A stretch of 8,450 bases of DNA from Methanoregula sp. GTDB taxonomy: Archaea > Halobacteriota > Methanomicrobia > Methanomicrobiales > Methanospirillaceae. A program made the position numbers and the translations under genes. Every line of letters begins with the position of its first letter. The stretch's first letter is position 1. Under the pieces are notes generated by a model. That model made no database searches and was not told where the DNA came from. It was given only the letters and a program-made list of their open reading frames with translations. Shown one piece after another: positions 1 to 5,203 of the stretch. The stretch is from assembly GCA_013331015.1 (NCBI GenBank), contig DUHF01000021.1:1-8450 (forward strand). The letters run 5' to 3'.

Positions 1-2
1 TT

Positions 3-1478
3 TGCGGCATCCATCATCTTCTTGATATCCTCTTCAGAGAGTTTCTTGTCTCCCTTGATGGAGATTGCCTGCTGGTTGCCGGTACCGAGATCCTTTGCCG
101 AAACATGGATGATACCGTTCGAATCAATGTCGAAGGTGACCTCAATCTGGGGGATGCCCCGGGGCGCCGGCGGGATGCCGGTCAACTGGAACTTGCCCAG
201 GGTGAAGTTATCCTTGGCAAGGGCACGCTCGCCCTGCACGACATGGATCTCGACACTGGTCTGCCCATCCGCAGCAGTTGAGAAGATCTGGCTTTTGCGG
301 GTGGGGACCGTGGTGTTGCGTTCGATGAGCTTGGTTGCAATTCCGCCAAGAGTCTCGATACCCAGCGTAAGCGGGGTGACATCCAGTAAAACGATATCCT
401 TGGTCTCACCAGTCAGGACCGCTCCCTGGATGCCGGCACCGAGCGCTACGCACTCGTCCGGGTTGATGCCCTTGTCAGGTTCCTTGCCGAGAAGTTTCCT
501 GATGGCCTCCTGGACAAGCGGGACACGGGTGGAACCTCCGACAAGGAGAACGTGATCGATGTCCTTTGGCTCAAGTTTTGCATCGCTCAATGCCTGCTTG
601 ACCGGGCCCAGGGTGGATTCGACAAGATCCCCGATGAGCTGCTCAAGCTTGGAGCGGGTGAGGTCGATGTTTAAGAACTTCGGGCCGCTTGCATCGGTGG
701 TGATGTAGGCAAGGTTGACATTGGTGGTCTGCCGCTGCGAGAGCTCGATCTTGGCGTTCTCCGCTGCATCGCGAAGGCGCTGCATGGCATAGGGGTCGTT
801 CCTTAAGTCGATCCCTTCCTTCTTTTTGAATTCCTCGATTAAGTAATCCTGCACGAGTTTGTCGAAGTCATCTCCGCCAAGGTGGTTGTTGCCGGCCGTT
901 GACTTGACTTCGAAGACACCGTCGCCAAGGGTCAGGATCGAGACATCGAACGTGCCGCCGCCAAGGTCATAGACAAGAACCGTGGCATCGGCCTCCTTGT
1001 CGATCCCGTATGCAAGAGCGCTTGCCGTGGGTTCGTTGATGATACGCAAAACTTCAAGACCGGCAATCTGGCCGGCGTCCTTGGTTGCCTGCCGCTGCGC
1101 ATCGTTGAAATACGCCGGAACAGTAACGACTGCCTTTGTGATCTTCTCTCCAAGGTATGCCTCGGCATCGATCTTGAGTTTCTGCAGGATCATTGCAGAA
1201 ATTTCCTGCGGGGAGAGATCCTTGCCATCAATCGATACTTTCCTGGCAGATCCCATATCCCGCTTGATAGACTGGATGGTGCGCTGGGGGTTGGTTACTG
1301 CCTGTCGTTTTGCAAGGCTGCCCACAAGGCGTTCGCCCTCTTTTGTGAATGCAACAATGGACGGAGTAGTCCTCGCTCCTTCAGAATTGGGAATCACGAT
1401 AGGTTTTCCCGCTTCCATGATCGACATGCAGGAATTGGTTGTTCCCAGATCGATTCCCAGAACCTTCTCTTTTACCAT
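3..1478 (-). CDS. dnaK: Molecular chaperone DnaK (Hsp70), C-terminus cut by the window edge
   Basis: ATP-dependent cytosolic chaperone that binds exposed hydrophobic segments and works with GrpE (nucleotide exchange) and DnaJ (ATPase stimulation). Reading from the ATG at 1478 gives 492 residues with no stop; related proteins are about 610-620 long, so part of the substrate-binding lid is missing. The ATPase domain shows the phosphate-1 loop GIDLGTTNS (8-16), VVTVPAYFNDAQR (117-129), INEPTASALAYG (147-158), the phosphate-2 loop DLGGGTFDVS (171-180) and LLVGGSTRVP (311-320). The interdomain linker DIVLLDVTP is at 361-369, followed by the beta substrate-binding domain, with the lid helices starting near 480. 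After IKRDMG (71-76) the roughly 24-residue insert of proteobacterial DnaK is absent, as in Gram-positive and archaeal versions. A GGAGGA Shine-Dalgarno sequence lies 5 nt before the start. The gene follows grpE after 13 nt and is surely co-transcribed. dnaJ is expected beyond the left edge but cannot be seen. Confidence 0.97.
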   Translation of the reverse strand, partial: MVKEKVLGIDLGTTNSCMSIMEAGKPIVIPNSEGARTTPSIVAFTKEGERLVGSLAKRQAVTNPQRTIQSIKRDMGSARKVSIDGKDLSPQEISAMILQKLKIDAEAYLGEKITKAVVTVPAYFNDAQRQATKDAGQIAGLEVLRIINEPTASALAYGIDKEADATVLVYDLGGGTFDVSILTLGDGVFEVKSTAGNNHLGGDDFDKLVQDYLIEEFKKKEGIDLRNDPYAMQRLRDAAENAKIELSQRQTTNVNLAYITTDASGPKFLNIDLTRSKLEQLIGDLVESTLGPVKQALSDAKLEPKDIDHVLLVGGSTRVPLVQEAIRKLLGKEPDKGINPDECVALGAGIQGAVLTGETKDIVLLDVTPLTLGIETLGGIATKLIERNTTVPTRKSQIFSTAADGQTSVEIHVVQGERALAKDNFTLGKFQLTGIPPAPRGIPQIEVTFDIDSNGIIHVSAKDLGTGNQQAISIKGDKKLSEEDIKKMMDAA

Positions 1479-1483
1479 AATTT

Positions 1484-1489
1484 TCCTCC
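1484..1489 (-). promoter_or_regulatory. Shine-Dalgarno site of dnaK
   Basis: GGAGGA on the minus strand, 5 nt before the dnaK ATG and directly after the grpE stop codon. It is a near-perfect match to the 16S anti-SD sequence and fixes the dnaK start within the operon. Confidence 0.8.
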
Positions 1490-1491
1490 GG

Positions 1492-2022
1492 TTAATTCTG
1501 ATTTCCTTTTGACACGGCTACTTTTGCGTGCCTGATAATCTTTTCATGCATCTTATACCCACACGTGACTTCATCGATGACCGTTCCTTCAGGTTTGTCT
1601 GAAGGAACATGTGCAATCGCTTCATGTTCCCCGGGATTGAAGGGTTTGTTGAGTGAGTCAATGGGGGTGATCCCGTGACGTTGCAAATGGGTGCTGAACA
1701 ATTGCCGGATCTGCGTTAAACCTTCGCGAAGATGCGCATCGTCAGACTTTAAAGCCCGGTCGAAATTATCCATCACTTCAAGAAGATCCACTGCAAAACG
1801 TTCATTTGCCAGGGCAATGATGAATTCCCGCTCCTGTGCCGTGCGGCGCCTGAAATTGTCAAAATCCGCTGCAAGCCGCAGAAGTTGATCGTTAAGATCG
1901 GCAAATGCTTTCTTCTGTTCCTCCAGTTCAGAGACAACAACCGGAGCCTCTGCCGGAGAATTTTCTCCAGTAGTGTTTGTCCCGGTTCCATTCTGTTCCG
2001 GATTACGTTCTGCATCGCTCAT
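1492..2022 (-). CDS. grpE: Nucleotide exchange factor GrpE
   Basis: Homodimeric co-chaperone that opens the DnaK nucleotide cleft and releases ADP. The 176-residue protein has a low-complexity, Asn/Thr/Glu-rich disordered N-terminus (1-28). A long helix follows, which in the family forms the dimer coiled coil, with LLRLAADFDNFRRRTAQER at 47-65. The C-terminal beta domain holds the family signature at about 128-173: FNPGEHEAIAHVP (128-140), then GTVIDEV and GYKMHEKIIRHAKVAVSKG. The length is normal for a compact GrpE. The start at 2022 is preceded by GTGAT five nt upstream, a partial Shine-Dalgarno match; another ATG 7 nt upstream is out of frame. It is the first gene of the grpE-dnaK operon. 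A cysteine (C154) precedes GYKMHEK. The operon type is bacterial in origin, and its presence in mesophilic archaea is usually explained by ancient transfer. Confidence 0.96.
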   Translation of the reverse strand: MSDAERNPEQNGTGTNTTGENSPAEAPVVVSELEEQKKAFADLNDQLLRLAADFDNFRRRTAQEREFIIALANERFAVDLLEVMDNFDRALKSDDAHLREGLTQIRQLFSTHLQRHGITPIDSLNKPFNPGEHEAIAHVPSDKPEGTVIDEVTCGYKMHEKIIRHAKVAVSKGNQN

Positions 2023-2066
2023 AAGACATCACAAATCGATGTTCCAATATCTGTTGTATTGTAGTT

Positions 2067-2080
2067 CTATATAATATTTT
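2067..2080 (-). promoter_or_regulatory. TATA box / BRE of the grpE-dnaK operon
   Basis: Read on the minus strand this is A4 followed by TATTATATAG, which matches an archaeal BRE plus TATA element. It would place transcription start near 2045, giving a leader of roughly 20 nt before the grpE ATG. The position is inferred from the usual 25-27 nt TATA-to-start spacing. Confidence 0.55.
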
Positions 2081-2092
2081 AGTTGTTTGCAG

Positions 2093-2187
2093 GGAGTTGC
2101 CCCCCGCATCAGGTCCGATTTAGGGATAGGAGTTCAAATCAGCGATATATTGGAGATTCCCTAAAAAATTTCGGGTAATTCAACTCC
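2093..2187. promoter_or_regulatory. Inverted-repeat cluster between grpE and purH (candidate operators)
   Basis: TTTAGGGA (2119-2126) is the exact reverse complement of TCCCTAAA (2158-2165), with a 31-nt spacer that contains a TATA-like GATATATT. A second pair overlaps it: GGAGTTCAA (2129-2137) pairs at 8 of 9 positions with TTCAACTCC (2179-2187). A further GGAGTTG (2093-2099) lies about 20 bp upstream of the grpE TATA box. The spacing suits regulator half-sites for either divergent gene. No known operator consensus is recognised, so the role is inference. Confidence 0.3.
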
Positions 2188-2202
2188 GGTCCGGGTTCAT
2201 AT

Positions 2203-2213
2203 GCTATATCATA
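2203..2213 (+). promoter_or_regulatory. Possible TATA element of purH
   Basis: GCTATATCATA lies about 90 nt before the purH ATG and predicts a start near 2231-2236 and a leader of roughly 65-70 nt. The surrounding BRE is poor, and no better TATA box is seen nearer the gene, so this is a weak call. Confidence 0.3.
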
Positions 2214-2300
2214 AGGTAAACACTTTGTAATAATACCGGAAAATTGTCACCAAAAAAAATTCTGGATACCTTTTTCCTCCTGTTCTGCCAACTAGTATCC

Positions 2301-3785
2301 ATGAAGTGGGCACTTCTTTCAGTATGGGACAAGACCGGCATCATCGATCTTGCAAAAGATCTGGCAGGGCAGAATTACAGCATCATGAGTTCCGGGGGGA
2401 CCGGGAAGGCACTTGCTGATGCGGGTATCAGGTTCACGGAAGTCTCCAGTTACACGGGATTTCCCGAGATGATGGATGGACGCGTCAAGACGCTCCACCC
2501 AAAAGTCCACGGGGGGTTATTGGGCCGGCGGCAGATCGATGATGCCGTTATGGTAAAGCACGGCATCAACCGTATCGATCTCCTTGTCGTCAACCTCTAC
2601 CCGTTCGAGAAGATGTCGGCACAGAAGATGGCGCTTGACGAGCTCATCGAGTACATCGATGTCGGTGGCCCGGCCATGATTCGCGCAGCAGCAAAGAATT
2701 ACAAGGATGTGGCTGTTGTCGTGGATCCTTCGGATTACCCGATGATCACAAACGCCATTGGGAAAAACGGTATCACGGCTGAAGTCCGGCTGATGCTTGC
2801 AAAGAAAGCATTTGCCCGGACTGCCAGCTATGATGCAGCAATCAGTAACCACCTGTACGGGCTCGATTCGTCCTTTGCGGAAACGTTCACCGTCCAGTTC
2901 AGCCAGGGCCGGACATTGCGCTATGGAGAGAATCCCCACCAGCAGGCGGCCGTCTATGGCACGGAGGGGATTGCCGGTACAGAACCCATCCAGGGTAAGC
3001 AGATGTCCTACAACAATTACCTGGACGTGAACGCCGGTGTCGGCCTTGTACGGGAATTCGATGAACCGGCTGCGGTCATCGTGAAGCACAACAACCCCTG
3101 CGGGGTTGCTACCGGAACTGATATATTCGATGCGTATCTCACTGCCCGCGAGGTGGACCCGGCCTCCGCCTACGGATCCGTGGTATCTTTCAACCGCGAG
3201 GTGGATCAAAAACTTGCAGAAGAGATCTGCAAGACCTTTGTTGAAGTCCTTGTTGCCCCGTCATTTTCAAAAGATGCGCTTGAAGTCATGAAGAAGAAAG
3301 ACAATATGCGGGTACTTGTCCTCCCTGAAAAAACGGTATCTGACGAGCTCCGCACCATTGATGGGGGTGTCCTTGTCCAGAGAACTCCTGCATACCAGGA
3401 GCACTGGGAAGTTATCACAGATCGCGATCCCACGCCGGACGAGATGAAAGCGCTCCAGCTTGCCTGGAAGGTCTGCAAGCACACCAAGAGCAATACCATC
3501 ATCTTTGCTGACCAGAACCGGACGCTCGGTATTGGTGCCGGCCAGATGAGCAGGGTGGACTCGGCAAAGATTGCAATTTCCAAGGCCTGTGCTCCCCTTA
3601 AAGGTTCTGCGGTTGCCTCCGATGCATTCCTCCCCTTCCCGGACACGCTTGAGGTTGCAGCAGAAGCCGGTGCCACGGCTCTTGTGCAACCCGGCGGGTC
3701 AATCAGGGACAAGGAAGTTATCGAAGCTGCAAACCGGCTGCACATGGCAATGGTTTTTACGGGCGTACGGTACTTCAGGCACTGA
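2301..3785 (+). CDS. purH: Bifunctional AICAR transformylase / IMP cyclohydrolase PurH
   Basis: Catalyses the last two steps of IMP synthesis: formyl transfer from 10-formyl-tetrahydrofolate (or the methanogen folate analogue) to AICAR, then ring closure of FAICAR. The 494-residue protein is slightly shorter than the 510-530 of typical bacterial enzymes. The N-terminal MGS-like cyclohydrolase domain (1 to about 150) shows LSVWDKTGI (6-14), SSGGTGKAL (30-38) and GFPEMMDGRVKTLHPKVHGG (53-72). The transformylase part (about 195-494) shows LRYGENPHQ (206-214), the catalytic Lys-His pair in VKHNNPCG (K262, H263), RTLGIGAGQMSRVDS (407-421) and ASDAFLPFPD (439-448). It ends in the family-typical VFTGVRYFRH. 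ATG 2301 is chosen because the protein then begins MKWALLSVWDKTGI, like the family; an in-frame TTG at 2244 would add an unsupported 19-residue tail. No clear Shine-Dalgarno sequence precedes 2301. It is transcribed alone, divergent from grpE. Many archaea use PurP and PurO for these steps, so a full PurH is informative about lineage. Confidence 0.97.
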   Translation: MKWALLSVWDKTGIIDLAKDLAGQNYSIMSSGGTGKALADAGIRFTEVSSYTGFPEMMDGRVKTLHPKVHGGLLGRRQIDDAVMVKHGINRIDLLVVNLYPFEKMSAQKMALDELIEYIDVGGPAMIRAAAKNYKDVAVVVDPSDYPMITNAIGKNGITAEVRLMLAKKAFARTASYDAAISNHLYGLDSSFAETFTVQFSQGRTLRYGENPHQQAAVYGTEGIAGTEPIQGKQMSYNNYLDVNAGVGLVREFDEPAAVIVKHNNPCGVATGTDIFDAYLTAREVDPASAYGSVVSFNREVDQKLAEEICKTFVEVLVAPSFSKDALEVMKKKDNMRVLVLPEKTVSDELRTIDGGVLVQRTPAYQEHWEVITDRDPTPDEMKALQLAWKVCKHTKSNTIIFADQNRTLGIGAGQMSRVDSAKIAISKACAPLKGSAVASDAFLPFPDTLEVAAEAGATALVQPGGSIRDKEVIEAANRLHMAMVFTGVRYFRH

Positions 3786-3797
3786 TTAATACCACTA

Positions 3798-3802
3798 TTT
3801 TT
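3798..3802 (+). terminator. Short T-run after purH
   Basis: T5 within an AT-rich stretch starting 13 nt after the purH stop codon. This could serve as a weak archaeal T-tract terminator; no hairpin is visible. Confidence 0.25.
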
Positions 3803-3825
3803 CAAATTTAACCCGTAATTTTAGA

Positions 3826-3837
3826 TAAATTTATATT
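3826..3837 (+). promoter_or_regulatory. TATA box / BRE of the DUF4013 gene
   Basis: TAAATTTATATT matches the archaeal BRE-TATA consensus well. It predicts transcription start near 3860 and a leader of about 70 nt before the ATG at 3932, so the gene need not depend on read-through from purH. Confidence 0.55.
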
Positions 3838-3931
3838 CTGCGAAGTTGTCATAGCTAATTTAAATCGTTTGTGGCTGATGGGGCCATGGATGGTTTCTGA
3901 GATTTGATTGTATCCACGTGGTGAAAAGAAG

Positions 3932-4588
3932 ATGGATTTTGGAAACATGATTGGAGACTCCTTTGAGTATGCAAAGGAGGCTGTTGTAGGTAAGTGGAAC
4001 CAGTGGCTGATGCTCATCATCGCCACCATCCTTCTGGGTATCCCGCTCGCGGGTTATTCGCTGAAGGTACTGAGAGGAGAGAAACCTGCACCTGAAGTTA
4101 CGGACTGGGGCACGCTCTTCATTGACGGTATCAAGTATATCATTGTGGCATTGATCTATGCTATCCCGATTATCATCGTTATGGCAATTATGATGGTTAT
4201 TGGGTTTGGAGCCGCAATGACCGGTGACCCAACCGCAATGATGGCTGGAGCCGGTATCGCACTTATCGGTATGCTGGTCGCTATTGTCCTTGCATTTATC
4301 ATTGCACTCTTTGAGATCATTGGCGTTGTCCGCTTTGCCCGTACCGGGAGCATTGGGGAGGCATTCAATTTCAGTGCAATCCTTGCAACCATCGGGAAGA
4401 TCGGCTGGGGCTCCTACATTATTGCCCTGATTGTCCTCTTCGTTGTTGCAATCATCTATGGGATCATCGTTGCAATTATCCAGATGATACCAATCCTTGG
4501 CATCCTCATTTACCTGTGTCTCATTGCACCCTGGACGCTCTTCTGCTCCCGCTACATCTGCCAGATGTACGACAGTGCTGGTGCTTAA
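3932..4588 (+). CDS. DUF4013 family multi-pass membrane protein of unknown function
   Basis: The 218-residue protein is predicted to be integral to the cytoplasmic membrane. Hydrophobic segments lie near 24-44, 67-92, 105-135, 158-182 and 184-205, so five or possibly six membrane helices with short polar loops. The N-terminal layout matches DUF4013: an amphipathic start (MDFGNMIGDSFEYAKE), the first helix ending in GYSLKVLRGEKPAPE (41-55), then DWGTLFIDGIKYII (58-71). No catalytic motif or signal peptide is seen. The function of the family is unknown; members are common in methanogens and other archaea and often occur alone. ATG 3932 has GGTGA 7 nt upstream, which favours it over the in-frame TTG at 3908. 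It has its own TATA box and a strong T-tract after the stop, so it is probably monocistronic. Family assignment rests on remembered motifs, not on a search. Confidence 0.85.
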   Translation: MDFGNMIGDSFEYAKEAVVGKWNQWLMLIIATILLGIPLAGYSLKVLRGEKPAPEVTDWGTLFIDGIKYIIVALIYAIPIIIVMAIMMVIGFGAAMTGDPTAMMAGAGIALIGMLVAIVLAFIIALFEIIGVVRFARTGSIGEAFNFSAILATIGKIGWGSYIIALIVLFVVAIIYGIIVAIIQMIPILGILIYLCLIAPWTLFCSRYICQMYDSAGA

Positions 4589-4607
4589 TCACCATAACAT
4601 TCAACAC

Positions 4608-4624
4608 TTTTTTTTATTTTCTTT
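4608..4624 (+). terminator. T-tract terminator after the DUF4013 gene
   Basis: T8, A, T4, C, T3 begins 20 nt after the stop codon. Long T-runs on the non-template strand are enough for archaeal RNA polymerase to terminate. No stem precedes it. Confidence 0.6.
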
Positions 4625-4666
4625 AAAGGAAAAATGGTAATTCAGAATTATTTTTCAAATATGATC

Positions 4667-4684
4667 TGCCGGACCGGTCCGGCA
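4667..4684. repeat. Perfect 18-bp palindrome
   Basis: TGCCGGACCGGTCCGGCA is its own reverse complement. It lies 79 bp after the DUF4013 stop, between two T-tracts (4608-4624 and 4702-4711). It shares the core CCGGACCGGT with the palindrome at 5154-5172. It may form part of a terminator or be a protein-binding site. Confidence 0.6.
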
Positions 4685-4701
4685 TTCCAGCCAACCAGGA
4701 A

Positions 4702-4711
4702 TTTTTTTTTT
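4702..4711 (+). terminator. T10 tract, possible back-up terminator
   Basis: Ten consecutive T residues on the plus strand, 17 nt after the 18-bp palindrome at 4667-4684. This is a plausible second terminator for rightward transcription. Confidence 0.45.
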
Positions 4712-4762
4712 AGAATCCGTTCTGTGCTTTTCATTGAGCAACCGGGAACCGGTTATCGTATG

Positions 4763-4811
4763 AAAATCGATGAGCGATTTTGATCGCAGAATCGATCAGC
4801 GTTTTTCATTT
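4763..4811 (+). repeat. Overlapping hairpins followed by a T-run
   Basis: AAAATCG (4763-4769) pairs with CGATTTT (4775-4781) around a 5-nt loop. TGATCG (4781-4786) pairs with CGATCA (4793-4798) around a 6-nt loop, and a T5 run follows almost at once. A third option, GCGAT (4774-4778) with ATCGC (4783-4787), competes with both. The arrangement resembles a terminator or structured RNA, but no transcript is known to cross it. Confidence 0.35.
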
Positions 4812-5008
4812 TGAAATCGCAATCACGATCCCGATAAAAATCCCATTTCCAGATCAACCACTACCCAATTATCAGAGTAAATCGGATATCAATCCTGAAG
4901 AAAATCAAAAATAATGAAATACTGAATCCAGATAACTCGCTATCAAATTTTGATCGAACAACCAAACTCCGTTTTTCCCAAAAATCAATACGGGATGTTC
5001 CACTCTTA

Positions 5009-5069
5009 AAAATTATACTTCCCCATATGAGGGTTGGGGCAGCAATCCTCACACCCTGCAGGGAATTGC
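5009..5069 (+). promoter_or_regulatory. TATA-like element followed by a nested stem (possible small-RNA start)
   Basis: AAATTATAC (5010-5018) resembles a TATA box and would start transcription near 5040. There GCAAT (5042-5046) pairs with ATTGC (5065-5069), enclosing the palindrome CCCTGCAGGG (5054-5063). Another small hairpin, TCACG-GGTT-CGTGA, lies at 5086-5099. This is speculative, since AT-rich spacers produce chance TATA-like strings. Confidence 0.2.
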
Positions 5070-5153
5070 GCTTTATCTCCCGCCATCACGGGTTCGTGAG
5101 CTGAAACACACTCATCTCAACACCGGCTGATCTGTCAATTCCACCCTTCCATT

Positions 5154-5172
5154 GTGAACCGGACCGGTTCAC
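5154..5172. repeat. Perfect 9+1+9 inverted repeat downstream of ilvD
   Basis: GTGAACCGGACCGGTTCAC consists of two exact 9-base arms around a single A. It lies 32 bp beyond the ilvD stop codon and shares the core CCGGACCGGT with the palindrome at 4667-4684. It is probably linked to the 3' end of the ilvD transcript. Confidence 0.6.
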
Positions 5173-5192
5173 TCCGGTTTTCCAAAAGCACT

Positions 5193-5200
5193 AAAAAAAA
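5193..5200 (-). terminator. T8 terminator tract after ilvD
   Basis: Eight T residues on the minus strand, beginning 4 nt after the ilvD stop codon, with the 9-bp inverted repeat (5154-5172) further downstream. This fits an archaeal T-tract terminator. Confidence 0.55.
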
Positions 5201-5203
5201 GAA

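Larger units (their letters stand above)
4589..5203. other. 615-bp AT-rich intergenic region between convergent genes
   Basis: No credible protein gene was found on either strand; the longest frame (4861-5052, minus) starts with GTG, lacks a good ribosome site and resembles nothing known. Base composition is markedly more AT-rich than the flanking genes, above all at about 4690-5020. The region carries T-tracts at both ends, two perfect GC-rich palindromes (4667-4684 and 5154-5172), a run of CGAT-rich hairpins (4763-4798), a 10-bp direct repeat ATTTTGATCG (4777-4786 and 4947-4956), and a nested stem next to a TATA-like element at 5009-5069. It could hold a non-coding RNA or the remains of an element; neither is proven. 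Confidence 0.7.

Noticed and set aside
22..1512. Plus-strand open frames of 176-177 codons opposite dnaK
   Set aside because: Antisense shadows of dnaK, whose reading frame on the minus strand is continuous and carries all Hsp70 motifs.
2244..2300. Upstream TTG start giving PurH a 19-residue hydrophobic extension
   Set aside because: PurH proteins start at the MKxALLSV position; the extension has no ribosome site, and a leader peptide makes no sense for a cytosolic enzyme.
2517..3209. 230-codon minus-strand open frame inside purH
   Set aside because: Antisense to a fully motif-supported PurH; no domain recognised and no promoter or ribosome site in place.
4861..5052. 63-codon open frame on the minus strand in the intergenic gap
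   Set aside because: GTG start, weak ribosome site, AT-rich composition unlike the neighbouring genes, and no recognisable protein; overlaps the hairpin region. Most likely chance.
5054..5100. tRNA-like GGTTC within a small stem
   Set aside because: No acceptor, D or anticodon arms can be arranged around it; a 5-bp stem alone is not a tRNA.
4667..5172. Insertion sequence or MITE bounded by the two palindromes
   Set aside because: No target-site duplication, no transposase, and each boundary is itself palindromic and lies near a gene-end T-tract, so a terminator role is simpler. Kept only as a question in the findings.
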